Assembly (NCBI GenBank): GCA_044508215.1
Contig: JBIQID010000003.1
Coordinates: 28,357-92,356, forward strand
Direction of reading: 5' to 3'
Origin: JAEZFI01 sp044508215
Lineage (GTDB): Bacteria > Actinomycetota > Acidimicrobiia > Acidimicrobiales > Microtrichaceae
Length of the DNA stretch: 64,000 nt
Shown: positions 52,222 through 60,661 of the stretch, one piece after another
Position numbering within the stretch: the first letter of the stretch is position 1
How the letters are laid out: each line of letters opens with the position of its first letter
Translations under genes and position numbers: made by a program
The notes under the pieces: model-generated
Told to the model about the DNA's origin: nothing
The model's database searches: none
Seen by the model: only the letters and a program-made list of their open reading frames with translations

Positions 52222-52962
52222 TCAGAGCATCGTGAGGCCGCCGCTGACGCTCAGCGTCTGCCCGGTGATGAAGGCCGCCTCGTCGGAGGCGAGGAACGCC
52301 ACGGCGTTCGCGATGTCGGCTGGCTGAGCCAGTCGACGCAGCGGGATCGCCCGGATGAGCGCCTCGCGCAGCTTCTCGTCGCCCATCGACGCGAACAACG
52401 CCGTGTCCGTCGGACCGGGCGACACGCAGTTCACGCGCACGTTCTTGCGGGCCATCTCCCGTGCCAGCGTCTTGGTGAACGCGATCACTCCACCCTTCGC
52501 GGCGGAGTAGACGGACTCACCCGACGAGCCGACCCTGCCGGCGTCCGATCCGAGGTTCACCACGGCGCCGCCGCCCTGCTCGGCCATCAGCGGCAGGACA
52601 GCCTTCGAGGTGTGGAGCACGCCGTAGAGGTTGATCCCGATGGCGCGGTCCCAGTCGTCGGGGTCGGAGTCGACGAACGACGACGCCACGTCCCAGCCGG
52701 CGTTGTTCACGAGCAGGTCGATCCGTCCGAACCGCTCGTGGACCGCTGCGACGACCGCCGCGACCTCCTCGCGGTCGCTGACGTCGGCCCGCACAGCGAT
52801 GGCAGGCGCACCGAGCGCCGCTGCCACCGCCTCGGCTGCGTCACCGTTCAGGTCGGTGACGGCCACCGTGGCGCCCTCGGCCGCGAACTTCTCGACGATC
52901 GCCTTGCCGATGCCCTGCCCGGCACCGGTCACGAACGCGGTCTTCCCGTCCAGTCGTCCCAT
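52222..52962 (-). CDS. Short-chain dehydrogenase/reductase (BadH/FabG-like)
   Basis: 246 aa. NAD-binding TGAGQGIG, NNAG, catalytic Ser in NLGSDAG, YSAAK, and the long C-terminal ADIANAVAFLASDEAAFITGQTLSVSGG. The GINLYGVLHTSKAVLPLM block resembles 2-hydroxycyclohexane-carboxyl-CoA and 3-oxoacyl-ACP dehydrogenases. ATG 52962; 30 bp after the sulfatase stop, so possibly co-transcribed with it. Confidence 0.92.
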   Translation of the reverse strand: MGRLDGKTAFVTGAGQGIGKAIVEKFAAEGATVAVTDLNGDAAEAVAAALGAPAIAVRADVSDREEVAAVVAAVHERFGRIDLLVNNAGWDVASSFVDSDPDDWDRAIGINLYGVLHTSKAVLPLMAEQGGGAVVNLGSDAGRVGSSGESVYSAAKGGVIAFTKTLAREMARKNVRVNCVSPGPTDTALFASMGDEKLREALIRAIPLRRLAQPADIANAVAFLASDEAAFITGQTLSVSGGLTML

Positions 52963-52992
52963 CTCTTCCTCTCGTCGGGGGTCGGTCCCGTG

Positions 52993-54606
52993 TCAGCCGG
53001 GCCGGCCGGCGGCGGTCGCCGCTCGCCGTGCATAGGGCCAGGGCTCGTTCCGTTGCGGCACCGATGCCTCGCGGGCCTCGGAAAGGCGGGCTCGCAACAA
53101 CTCGAAGACCTNNNNNNNNNNNNNNNNNNNNNNNNNNNNNNNNNNNNNNNNNNNNNNNNNNNNNNNNNNNNNNNNNNNNNNNNNNNNNNNNNNNNNNNNN
53201 NNNNNNNNNNNCTCGGGTGGCGGATCGTCGGCCAGCCCCAGGATCCGGGCGATGCCCGATGCGCCCGTGTCGCCCTCGAGGATGTTGTCGCGGGTCTGGA
53301 GGTAGACGGTCCGGCTGCGGTCGGCGGCGGAGGGGTCGTCCGCCACCTCCATGAGGTCGCGCCCGGGCAGCGGGTGGACCTCGGTGAAGGACCGGTGCAG
53401 CTCGGCGGCCGCCTCGTCGACGTCGACCCCGGCCGCAGAGAGGAGGGTGGGCACCAGGTCGACGTGGGAGGTCGGCATGTCGGCGACGGTGGCACCCCTG
53501 GTGGCGCGGCGGCCCGTCCGGGCGATCACGAACGGCACGCGGGTCGCCTCGTCGTAGAGGTTGAACCACTTCTGGTGGAGGCCCCCATGTGCGCCGAGCA
53601 TCTCCCCGTGGTCCGAGGTGCGGACCAGCACTGCGTCGGCCGAGCCCTCGACGACGGCGCGCCGCACCTGGTCCAGGGGACCGTCGACCTCGAGGTGGAG
53701 CCGGTGGTAGAGGTCCCGGTACGCCTGTCGGTTCTCGTCGTAGATGGCTTGCACCGCTGCCGCGGGCCCGTACGCCGATGGGTACGAGGCGCGGAACGCG
53801 GCTTGGGCGGCGGGCTTGGAGGAGAGGTCCTCGTCGTCGGTGGGGGAGGGCGGCACCGTGGGCGGTTCGTGCGAGGACGTCTCGAGCGGGATGCCCTGGC
53901 GGAACCATGCCGGGAACAGCACGATGTCGTGCGGGTTCACGAAGCTGGCCACCAACAGGAACGGGCGCATCGCATCTGGGTCGCCGGCCCGGCGGCGGGC
54001 GTAGCGGTCCTCCAGCCAGGCCACCACGCGTGCGGCGATCAGGGGATCCCGTCGCACGCCGGCGTTGGCCAACGGCGCGCCGTGCGGCTCGGGTCCCACC
54101 CAGCCTGAGAAGCCGAACGGGCCGAGCGGGTCGGCGTCGAGGTAGGCCTGCACCGCGGCCTCGTCCACGTTGCCGTCGGCGTCGTTGGTGGCGAGGGGAA
54201 GGCCGGTCTCGGGGTCGAGCAGGTCGGCGTGGGAGATGTGCCACTTCCCGTCGTAGTGCGTGTCGTAGCCGGCGGCGCGGAACCAGTTGCCGAGGGTCGG
54301 CACCTCACCCCGGCGCAGCCACCGCATGCGGCTGTCGTCGGCGGTCTTGCCGAGGCCGTCGGTCTGCGTGACGCCGTGGAGGTCGGGGTACTGGCCGGTG
54401 AAGAGCGTGGGCCGGCTGGGGACGCAGGCGAGCGAGCCGGTGTAGTGGCGCAGGAACGACACCCCGTGCTCGTCGAACCAGCGGCGTCCGGGCAGGGCGT
54501 CGCGCCGCCAGGCGGCCAGCTCCTCGGTCTCGTACGGAGGTGCGGCTCGCTCCTCGTCGGTGACGATGACGACGATGTCGGGCCGCGATGCCTCGGGCGC
54601 ATCCAT
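52993..54606 (-). CDS. Sulfatase (formylglycine-dependent), interrupted by an assembly gap
   Basis: About 537 codons with an N-run inside. The sulfatase signature CVPSR (C-x-P-x-R, Cys matured to formylglycine) lies near residue 60; DIVVIVTDEERAAP (metal Asp), HYDGKWHISH and TSDHGEMLGAHG (metal Asp-His) are the rest of the site. No signal peptide, so likely cytoplasmic. After the gap the frame resumes with VFELLRARLSEAREAS and NEPWPYARR, a normal sulfatase end. Family length suggests that about 60 or more residues are missing, more than 100 N allow. Start ATG 54606 with GATGCT 7 nt upstream. Confidence 0.87.
   Translation of the reverse strand: MDAPEASRPDIVVIVTDEERAAPPYETEELAAWRRDALPGRRWFDEHGVSFLRHYTGSLACVPSRPTLFTGQYPDLHGVTQTDGLGKTADDSRMRWLRRGEVPTLGNWFRAAGYDTHYDGKWHISHADLLDPETGLPLATNDADGNVDEAAVQAYLDADPLGPFGFSGWVGPEPHGAPLANAGVRRDPLIAARVVAWLEDRYARRRAGDPDAMRPFLLVASFVNPHDIVLFPAWFRQGIPLETSSHEPPTVPPSPTDDEDLSSKPAAQAAFRASYPSAYGPAAAVQAIYDENRQAYRDLYHRLHLEVDGPLDQVRRAVVEGSADAVLVRTSDHGEMLGAHGGLHQKWFNLYDEATRVPFVIARTGRRATRGATVADMPTSHVDLVPTLLSAAGVDVDEAAAELHRSFTEVHPLPGRDLMEVADDPSAADRSRTVYLQTRDNILEGDTGASGIARILGLADDPPPEXXXXXXXXXXXXXXXXXXXXXXXXXXXXXXXXXXVFELLRARLSEAREASVPQRNEPWPYARRAATAAGRPG
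53112..53211. other. Assembly gap, 100 N, inside the minus-strand sulfatase
   Basis: Exactly 100 N, the usual placeholder for an unknown gap length. It falls in the C-terminal third of the gene, where related sulfatases have their variable core-to-C-terminal connection. Confidence 0.95.
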
Positions 54607-54613
54607 GCCCGCC

Positions 54614-54619
54614 AGCATC
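54614..54619 (-). promoter_or_regulatory. Possible -10 (GATGCT) for the sulfatase
   Basis: GATGCT on the minus strand ends 7 nt before ATG 54606. Confidence 0.3.
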
Positions 54620-54718
54620 GCATCCCCACCGCCTCGATCCGCCACTCCGGTGCGCCTGGCGATCGGAACCCGATCGTGTGGTGATCCGGAACGCCGAGAG
54701 ACGCGTGACCCGTGCGGA

Positions 54719-55591
54719 TCAGGCGAGCGCGAGTGTTCGGAACGCCTCGCCCGCGGCAGACCTCGCCCCGTCCCGGCTCACGAGCACGACCTCGCGGCGG
54801 ACGGGCGGGTCGAGTCGGGCGGTCGACGCGCCCTGGGCAGCGGCCGTGCGGGCGAGGGGCTCGGGGAGCAGGGCCGCGCCGGCGCCGGCGAGGACCAGGG
54901 GCACGATCACCTCACGGTGATCCGACTCGACCGCCACGACCGGCTCGACGGAGGCGCGTCGCAGTGACTCGTCGACGAGGCGGCGGGTCGACGTGCCCAC
55001 CGGGGTGACGAGGAGCGGCACATCGGCCAGGCGCTCGACGGGGAGGCGGCGCCCGCGGCGGACCGAGGTGCCGGGAGGCAGCACCGCCAGCAGCTCCTGC
55101 TCCATGAGGACGTCGGCGGCGAGGCCCTGCCTCGGAGCGATCGGGCCATCGCCGAGGCCCAGCTCGTAGGTGCCGTCGAGCACGAGCCGCACGACGTCGG
55201 CCGAGTCCTCCGGCTCGGCGATGCGCACCTCCACGCCGGGGTGCTCGCGGCGGAAGGCGCCCACGAGCGGGACCAGCGGCTCCACCACCAGGGTGGGCAG
55301 CGCCACGATGGCGAGGTGGCCGGCGGCGAGGCCGGCGACGTCGGCCACCGCAGCGCGTGCGTTCTCGGCCTCGCGGACCATCGCTCGGGCCGGCCCCAGG
55401 AACGCCTCGCCCGCCGGGGTGAGGCGCACGGTCCGCCCGGTCCGGAGGAAGAGCTCGGCGCCGAGGTCGCGCTCGAGGGCCCGGACCGCCTGCGAGAGCG
55501 CTGGCTGGCTGATCGGGATGCTGTCGGCCGCGGCCGTGAAGCCGCCCTCGTCGACCACCGCCAGTGCGTACCGGACCTGCCGCAGCTCCAT
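54719..55591 (-). CDS. LysR-family regulator, likely of the adjacent TauE/SafE transporter
   Basis: 290 aa. N-terminal winged helix (about 1-60: MELRQVRYALAVVDEGGFTA, ISQPALSQAVRALERDLG) and a periplasmic-binding-like effector domain (about 90-290). Divergent from the TauE gene with 70 bp between, the classic LysR arrangement. ATG 55591 has TAAGCT 6 nt upstream. Effector unknown; sulfonate or sulfite-type anions would fit. Confidence 0.93.
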   Translation of the reverse strand: MELRQVRYALAVVDEGGFTAAADSIPISQPALSQAVRALERDLGAELFLRTGRTVRLTPAGEAFLGPARAMVREAENARAAVADVAGLAAGHLAIVALPTLVVEPLVPLVGAFRREHPGVEVRIAEPEDSADVVRLVLDGTYELGLGDGPIAPRQGLAADVLMEQELLAVLPPGTSVRRGRRLPVERLADVPLLVTPVGTSTRRLVDESLRRASVEPVVAVESDHREVIVPLVLAGAGAALLPEPLARTAAAQGASTARLDPPVRREVVLVSRDGARSAAGEAFRTLALA

Positions 55592-55597
55592 CCATCC

Positions 55598-55655
55598 AGC
55601 TTATGGGTCAGATCGATGATCCACCTTTGACCTATCGGTCGGAGCCTGGTTCAGT
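55598..55655. promoter_or_regulatory. Overlapping divergent promoters with inverted-repeat operator (LysR/TauE)
   Basis: Plus strand: -35 TTGACC (55627-55632), 17 bp, TTCAGT (55650-55655), 6 nt before the TauE ATG. Minus strand: TAAGCT (55598-55603) 6 nt before the LysR ATG. Between them an inverted repeat, ATGGGTCA (55603-55610) facing TGACCTAT (55628-55635) at 17-nt spacing, is a good candidate for the regulator's binding site and overlaps both promoters. Confidence 0.55.
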
Positions 55656-55661
55656 GGGCGC

Positions 55662-56420
55662 ATGTCGCAGCTCACCCTCGTGCTCCTCACCGGCGCAGCA
55701 GTGGGCTTCATGGGCGGTCTGCTCGGAAAGGGCGGGTCGGCGATCGCCACTCCGATCCTCGCCGCCGTCGGCGTGCCGCCCATGGTGGCGGTGGCTGCAC
55801 CGCTGCCGGCCACGGTCCCGTCCACGCTCGTCGCCGCCGATGAGTACCGCCGACGGGGGATGCTCGACTGGGGCGTGCTGCGCTGGTCCGTGATCGCCGG
55901 GCTGCCGGCGACGGTCTTCGGGGCCTTCCTGACCCGCTGGATCTCCGGGGAGGTGCTGGTCTACGTCACCGAGGTGGTGATCGTCGGGCTGGGCGTGCGG
56001 CTCCTGCTCCGCTCCCGTGCCGAGACCGAGGGCGGTGCGGTCGAGGTAGATCCGCTCGCAGAGCGCCGGCGCACGATCGCCGTGGCGCTGCTCGTGGGCT
56101 TGGCGGCCGGGCTGCTGGCCAACAGCGGCGGGTTCCTCCTGGCCCCGCTCTTCATCACCGTGCTGGGCGTGCCGGTGAAGCCCGCCCTGGGCACATCGCT
56201 CGCGGTCGCGGCTGCACTGGCGGTCCCGGGCACCGCCGTCCACTTCGCCCTCGGCCACCTCGACTGGCTGGTGGTCGTCGTGTTCGCCCTCGGCTCGATC
56301 CCGCTCTCCCGCCTCGGCGCCCGGGTCGCCCTCCGGATCGACGCCCAGCGGCTCGAGCGCTTCTACGGCCTGTCGCTCGTGCTCATGGGCGGCGGCTTCC
56401 TGCTGCACGCGCTGGTCTGA
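55662..56420 (+). CDS. TauE/SafE-family anion exporter/permease
   Basis: 252-aa membrane protein with about eight hydrophobic segments in two repeats: GFMGGLLGKGGSAIATPIL and LAAGLLANSGGFLLAPLFI carry the repeated glycine-rich family motif. Members transport sulfite, sulfonates or other small organic anions. ATG 55662, apparently leaderless. Controlled by the divergent LysR gene by inference. Confidence 0.92.
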   Translation: MSQLTLVLLTGAAVGFMGGLLGKGGSAIATPILAAVGVPPMVAVAAPLPATVPSTLVAADEYRRRGMLDWGVLRWSVIAGLPATVFGAFLTRWISGEVLVYVTEVVIVGLGVRLLLRSRAETEGGAVEVDPLAERRRTIAVALLVGLAAGLLANSGGFLLAPLFITVLGVPVKPALGTSLAVAAALAVPGTAVHFALGHLDWLVVVVFALGSIPLSRLGARVALRIDAQRLERFYGLSLVLMGGGFLLHALV

Positions 56421-56455
56421 CCCCAGGCGGCAGCTCCGCCGAGTTGGGCCCGGCC

Positions 56456-57043
56456 TCAGACGAGCAGGTCCACGACCGTCCAGATGGCGAGCCCGGCGAA
56501 GATCGCGCTCCCGGCGTAGTTCACCCGGTGGAGCGGCACCCTGGCGACGAGCTGGCGCCCCGACGTGGCTGCGATGGCGGCGACGCAGGCCAGGGCGGCG
56601 AGGGCGCCGACCCCCGTGGAGAACGGCTCGCCGCTCTTGGCGGCCAGGCTCGCCGTGGCCAGCTGCGTGAGGTCGCCCCACTCGGCCAGGATGATCAGGC
56701 CGAAGCTCCCGACCACGGCGGCCATGGCGGTGGGGGAGGTCTCCTCGGCGGCCAGCGGCCCCTCCTCGGCCCCCTGCCGGGCCGCCCGGAACAACAGGAC
56801 GGCGCCGGTCGCGAACAGCACCGCCACGACCCCCTGCACCAGCGCCTCGGGGAGCAGGCTCAGCAGGCTGCCGGCCGCCACCGCGACGGTCACGTGGACG
56901 GCGAACGCGCCGACGGCGCCCGCCCAGACCCAGCCCGGGTGGCGGAAGCGGGTGACGAGGACGATCGTCGCGATCATCGTCTTGTCCGGCAGCTCCGCCG
57001 GGAAGACGGTCGCGAACGCCTGGAGGACGGCTCGAAGCGACAT
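56456..57043 (-). CDS. GDT1/TMEM165 (UPF0016) family cation transporter
   Basis: 195 aa with six membrane helices and the two family motifs E-x-G-D-(K/R)-(T/S): ELPDKTMIA near residue 17 and EWGDLTQLA near 120. The first has Leu-Pro in place of x-Gly, a known variant. Homologues export Mn2+ or move Ca2+. No manganese riboswitch is recognisable in the 50 bp upstream. ATG 57043. Confidence 0.9.
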   Translation of the reverse strand: MSLRAVLQAFATVFPAELPDKTMIATIVLVTRFRHPGWVWAGAVGAFAVHVTVAVAAGSLLSLLPEALVQGVVAVLFATGAVLLFRAARQGAEEGPLAAEETSPTAMAAVVGSFGLIILAEWGDLTQLATASLAAKSGEPFSTGVGALAALACVAAIAATSGRQLVARVPLHRVNYAGSAIFAGLAIWTVVDLLV

Positions 57044-57096
57044 GGGGGCGCGCGAACCGTACCCGCGCCCCCCTCACCCTCCCGATTCCGGGCAGG

Positions 57097-57924
57097 TCAG
57101 GCGGTCGTGGAGACCGAGAGCAGGTCCGTGGCGAGGATGATCTCGCCGTCGAAGTGGGCGGCGGCCTCGTCGATCCACTCCTGCTCCGTCCCGGGTGCCG
57201 GGGCCGGCACCGGGTGCGTGAGCACCAGGGTCCGCACGCCGGCCTTCGCAGCAGTCCGGCCGGCGTCCTCGTTGCTCGAGTGGTAGTCGAGGATGTCGTT
57301 CAGGCGAGCGAAGGGGATCTGCTGGATCAGCGACGGCCTGACCACGGTCTGGACGTAGACGTCGGCGCCTTCGCACAGGCGGTCGAGCCCTTCGCAGGGG
57401 ATCGTGTCGCCGGCCAGCGCCACCACGCCGTCCTCGGCCTCGATGCGGTACCCGACCGTCGGGTGCACCGGCTTGTGGTCGGTGGGCGCTGCGGTGATCC
57501 GCAGCCCGTCCTCCTCGAGGACCAGCCCGTCGGACACCTCCTGCACCTCCACCTTCGGCGGTCCGCCGAGGTCGTCGTGGTGGGCGAGGCGGTACCCGAT
57601 GTCGTCTTCGAGGAGTGCGAGCGTCCGCTCCACGAACCGTGCCGTCCCCGGCGGTCCGACGATCTGGAGGGGAGACGGGACCGGCGAGAGGATCCACCGG
57701 CTGGTGATGACGTCCGCGAGGTCGGTGGTGTGGTCGCTGTGGAGGTGCGTGAGGAGCAGGCGCGACAGCGTCACAGCGGACGCACCTGCCGCCGCAGCCC
57801 GCATCAGCACCCCCCGTCCGCAGTCGAAGAGCAGGTCGCGGCCAGCAGCCCTGACGAGGGTGGCCGGACCGGCGCGGTCGGGGGCGGGGAGCGGGCTCCC
57901 CGTGCCGAGCAGCACGACGTCCAT
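57097..57924 (-). CDS. Metallo-beta-lactamase-fold hydrolase (RNase Z-like)
   Basis: 275 aa. Zinc site THLHSDHTTD near residue 58, LAGDT, and THPVP near the C-terminus. LFDCGRGVL and the GTGSP start resemble RNase Z and arylsulfatase-type MBL proteins; the exact substrate is open. ATG 57924 has TACGGT 7 nt upstream, matching the aldo/keto reductase. Separated from ectD by the large hairpin. Confidence 0.9.
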   Translation of the reverse strand: MDVVLLGTGSPLPAPDRAGPATLVRAAGRDLLFDCGRGVLMRAAAAGASAVTLSRLLLTHLHSDHTTDLADVITSRWILSPVPSPLQIVGPPGTARFVERTLALLEDDIGYRLAHHDDLGGPPKVEVQEVSDGLVLEEDGLRITAAPTDHKPVHPTVGYRIEAEDGVVALAGDTIPCEGLDRLCEGADVYVQTVVRPSLIQQIPFARLNDILDYHSSNEDAGRTAAKAGVRTLVLTHPVPAPAPGTEQEWIDEAAAHFDGEIILATDLLSVSTTA

Positions 57925-57931
57925 GCGTCAC

Positions 57932-57937
57932 ACCGTA
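57932..57937 (-). promoter_or_regulatory. Possible -10 (TACGGT), leaderless MBL gene
   Basis: TACGGT on the minus strand ends 7 nt before ATG 57924. Confidence 0.45.
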
Positions 57938-57964
57938 TGCCGGAAGACGTCCTCCGTCCCCCGC

Positions 57965-58012
57965 TTCTGTTCCTCCCGGAGCGACACCCGTGTCGCTGCG
58001 GGAGGAACAGAA
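57965..58012 (-). terminator. 23-bp hairpin ending the ectABCD operon
   Basis: Arms 57965-57987 and 57990-58012 match at 22 of 23 positions, the longest stem in the window, 26 bp after the ectD stop. Carries the words CCGTTCTGT (read on the minus strand) and TCCCGGAGCG that recur in other hairpins here. Confidence 0.75.
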
Positions 58013-58038
58013 CGGTCGGAGGGGAAGCCCCGACGGGC

Positions 58039-58956
58039 TCAGACCGGGTCGAACTCGCGGGCGGCGATGTGGGTGGGGCGGGGCGCCGGTGCGGCGAACG
58101 GCTCGACCAGCGCGTTCTCCACGCTGTTGTAGACGAGGAACACGTTCCGCCTCGGCTCGGGGGTGATGTTGCCGTTCGAGCCGTGCATCACGTTGCACTC
58201 GAAGAACACCACCGTGCCGGGAGGACCGACGCACTCGGTGAGCTCACCCCGGCGCACCAGTTCGGCCAGGCTCTCGTCATCGGGCACGCCGATCTCCTGG
58301 CGCCGCAGCGAGCGCTCGTGGTGGTTCTCCGGCGTCTCCCCGACGCAGGACACGAACCACTTGTGGCTGCCGGAGATCGTGAGGAGCGGACCGTTCCAGC
58401 TGTGGTTCGGGGTGAGCAGCACCGAGCAGCTCACCGCCCGCATCCCCGGCATGCCGTCCTCGGTGTGCCAGGTCTCGAAGTCGGAGTGCCAGTAGAACTC
58501 CTTGCCCCTGAAGCCCGGCTTGAGGTTGATCCGGCTCTGGTGGACGTAGACGTCGCTGCCCAGGAGGTCCCGGGCGATGTCCGCCAGCAACGGGTCGCGG
58601 GCGAGGGCCTCGAAGGGCCCGCCGTCGCGGTGCACCTCGAAGAGGGAGCGCAGCGCGTCGCTCCCCGGCTCGAGGATCGCCTGCGGCCGGTTCCGCACCG
58701 ACTCGTCCGCTGCCAGCCGGGAGATCTCGTCGTCGAGCTCCGCCACCCGGTCCGCGCCCAAGAACCCAGGGAGGACGAGCGACCCGGTGCGCTCGTAGCG
58801 GGCGAGCTGCTCGGCATCGAGCGGGCCGCCGAGGCGGGGTTCCGTCGAGCCCTCCGGCCGACCGTGGAGCACCGGGTCGAGTCGGGGCGTGATCGTCGGG
58901 CGGTCGACGGTCCGTGACGGGTAGCGGTCGATCCGCAGCACGTCGGTGGCGGTCAT
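58039..58956 (-). CDS. ectD: Ectoine 5-hydroxylase
   Basis: 305-aa non-heme Fe(II)/2-oxoglutarate dioxygenase that converts ectoine to 5-hydroxyectoine. Seen: the family signature FYWHSDFETWHTEDGMPGMR (iron His and Asp), LLTPNHSWNGPLLTISGSHKWF, and CNVMHGSNGNITP with the second iron His. ATG 58956 overlaps the ectC stop by 4 bp. Last gene of the operon; the strong hairpin follows. Confidence 0.95.
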   Translation of the reverse strand: MTATDVLRIDRYPSRTVDRPTITPRLDPVLHGRPEGSTEPRLGGPLDAEQLARYERTGSLVLPGFLGADRVAELDDEISRLAADESVRNRPQAILEPGSDALRSLFEVHRDGGPFEALARDPLLADIARDLLGSDVYVHQSRINLKPGFRGKEFYWHSDFETWHTEDGMPGMRAVSCSVLLTPNHSWNGPLLTISGSHKWFVSCVGETPENHHERSLRRQEIGVPDDESLAELVRRGELTECVGPPGTVVFFECNVMHGSNGNITPEPRRNVFLVYNSVENALVEPFAAPAPRPTHIAAREFDPV

Positions 58957-59372
58957 GCCGGGACCTCCGCGCCCTCCTCGGGCTCTTCCAGCGTCAGGAG
59001 GGGGTAGACGCCGTCCGCATCGTGGGTCTCTGCGCCGGTGCACGGCGGGTTGAAGACGCACACCATCCGCATGCGCGTCCGTGCGCGCATCACGTGGTGG
59101 TCGTGCTGGTCGAGGAGGTACATCGTTCCGGGGCCGATCTCGTGGTCCTCACCGGTGGCGGTGTCGTGGAGCGTCCCCTCGCCCTCGATGAGGTACACGG
59201 CCTCGATGTGGTTGCGGTACCACATCGTGGTCTCGGTGCCGGCCTCGATGATCGTGTCGTGGAGCGAGAACCCCACCCGGTCGTCGGCCAGCACGAGCCG
59301 TCGGGAGCGCCACGTGGGGGCCTCGACGTCTCGCTCGGTGCCGACGATCCCTTCGAGCGTTCGCACGATCAT
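58953..59372 (-). CDS. ectC: L-ectoine synthase
   Basis: 139-aa cupin that cyclises N-gamma-acetyl-diaminobutyrate to ectoine. Evidence: MIVRTLEGIVGTERDVEAPTWRSRRLVL, HIEAVYLIEGEGTLHD, GPGTMYLLDQHDHHVMRA and CVFNPPCTGAETHDADGVYPL, all near-diagnostic. ATG overlaps the ectB stop by 4 bp. Confidence 0.97.
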   Translation of the reverse strand: MIVRTLEGIVGTERDVEAPTWRSRRLVLADDRVGFSLHDTIIEAGTETTMWYRNHIEAVYLIEGEGTLHDTATGEDHEIGPGTMYLLDQHDHHVMRARTRMRMVCVFNPPCTGAETHDADGVYPLLTLEEPEEGAEVPA

Positions 59373-60658
59373 GCGACCACCTCCAGCTCGAGCGCCTCGT
59401 CTCCCATCTTCGCAGCGACCTCGGCGGTGGCGTCGGAGAGGATGTCGAGGGCCTCCTCGATCTGCGCGTCGGTCACGACCAGCGGCGGCAGCAGCTTGAC
59501 CACCTCGTCGGCCGGGCCGGCGGTCTCCACCACGAGCTTGCGCTCGAACGCCGCTGCCGTGATCTTCGAGGCCACCTCGGGGACCGTCGTGGACAGGCCC
59601 TGGATCAGACCGGTGCCTCGCAGGTCGGCGAACACGCCTGGGTGCTCGGCGACGAGCGACTCCAACCCGCCGCGGACCAGCTCCGCCTTCCGAGCCGTCT
59701 CCTTCTCCATGAGGTCGTCGGACCAGAAGTGCTCGAGCGCAGCGGTCGCGGTGGTGAACGCCGCGTTGTTGCCGCGGAACGTGCCGTTGTGCTCACCGGG
59801 CTCCCACACGTCGTGCTCGGGCTTCATGAGCACCACCGCCATGGGCAGGCCAGAGCCGGAGAGGGACTTCGACAGGCACACGATGTCGGGGTCGATCCCC
59901 ATCTCCTCCCAGGAGAAGAACGTGCCGGTGCGACCGCAGCCCACCTGGATGTCGTCGATGATCAGAAGGATGTCGTAGCGCCGGCACACGGCTGCGAGGT
60001 CGCGGATCCACCGGGCGGAGGCCACGTTGATGCCGCCCTCGGCCTGGACGGTCTCGAGGATCACCGCCGCCGGGATGTCGAAGCCGCTCGAGTCGCCGGC
60101 GAGCATCGCCTCGAAGTACTCGACCGTGTCGACGTCGTCGCCGAGGAACCCGTCGAAGGGGATCGAGTCCGCCATCGTCAGGGCCACACCGGCGCCCTTG
60201 CGCTTCATGCTGTTGCCGGTGACGGCGAGCGAGCCGAGGGTCATCCCGTGGAAGGCGTTCGTGAAGCCCACCACCCGCTCGCGGCCGGTCACCTTCCGGG
60301 CGAGCTTCAGCGCCGACTCCACGGCGTTCGTGCCCGTCGGGCCGGGGAACTGGACCTTGTAGGCGAACCCTCGTGGCGACAGCACGATGTCCTCGAACCG
60401 CTCGAGGAACTGGCGCTTCGTCGACGTGGCCATGTCGAGCGCGTGGACGATCCGATCGCTGCGCAGGTGGTCGACCAGCCGGTCCACGAGTACCGGGTGG
60501 TTGTGCCCGTAGTTGAGGGCGCCGGCGCCCGCGAAGAAGTCCAGGTACCGGGAGCCGTCCTCAGCGAAGAGCTCGGAGCCCTTGGCAGTGGTGAAGACGG
60601 TGGGCCAGCTGCGGCAGTAGCCGCGCACCTCTGACTCGAGGCGTTCGAAGGTCTGCAC
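59369..60658 (-). CDS. ectB: L-2,4-diaminobutyrate transaminase
   Basis: 429-aa class III PLP aminotransferase that makes diaminobutyrate from aspartate semialdehyde and glutamate. Seen: FFAGAGALNYGHNHP, IDDIQVGCGRTGTFFSWE (PLP Asp), CLSKSLSGSGLPMAVVL with the PLP Lys, and HNGTFRGNNAAFTTA. GTG 60658 lies 3 bp after the ectA stop. Second gene of the operon. Confidence 0.96.
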   Translation of the reverse strand: MQTFERLESEVRGYCRSWPTVFTTAKGSELFAEDGSRYLDFFAGAGALNYGHNHPVLVDRLVDHLRSDRIVHALDMATSTKRQFLERFEDIVLSPRGFAYKVQFPGPTGTNAVESALKLARKVTGRERVVGFTNAFHGMTLGSLAVTGNSMKRKGAGVALTMADSIPFDGFLGDDVDTVEYFEAMLAGDSSGFDIPAAVILETVQAEGGINVASARWIRDLAAVCRRYDILLIIDDIQVGCGRTGTFFSWEEMGIDPDIVCLSKSLSGSGLPMAVVLMKPEHDVWEPGEHNGTFRGNNAAFTTATAALEHFWSDDLMEKETARKAELVRGGLESLVAEHPGVFADLRGTGLIQGLSTTVPEVASKITAAAFERKLVVETAGPADEVVKLLPPLVVTDAQIEEALDILSDATAEVAAKMGDEALELEVVA

Positions 60659-60661
60659 TGT

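Noticed and set aside
52216..54108. Long open frame (over 600 codons) antisense to the SDR and sulfatase
   Set aside because: Arg/Gly/His-rich translation without motifs and interrupted by N; an antisense shadow of GC-rich genes with clear motifs on the other strand.
56990..57096. Manganese (yybP-ykoY) riboswitch before the GDT1-type transporter
   Set aside because: Only about 50 bp are free upstream and the conserved loop sequences are not there.
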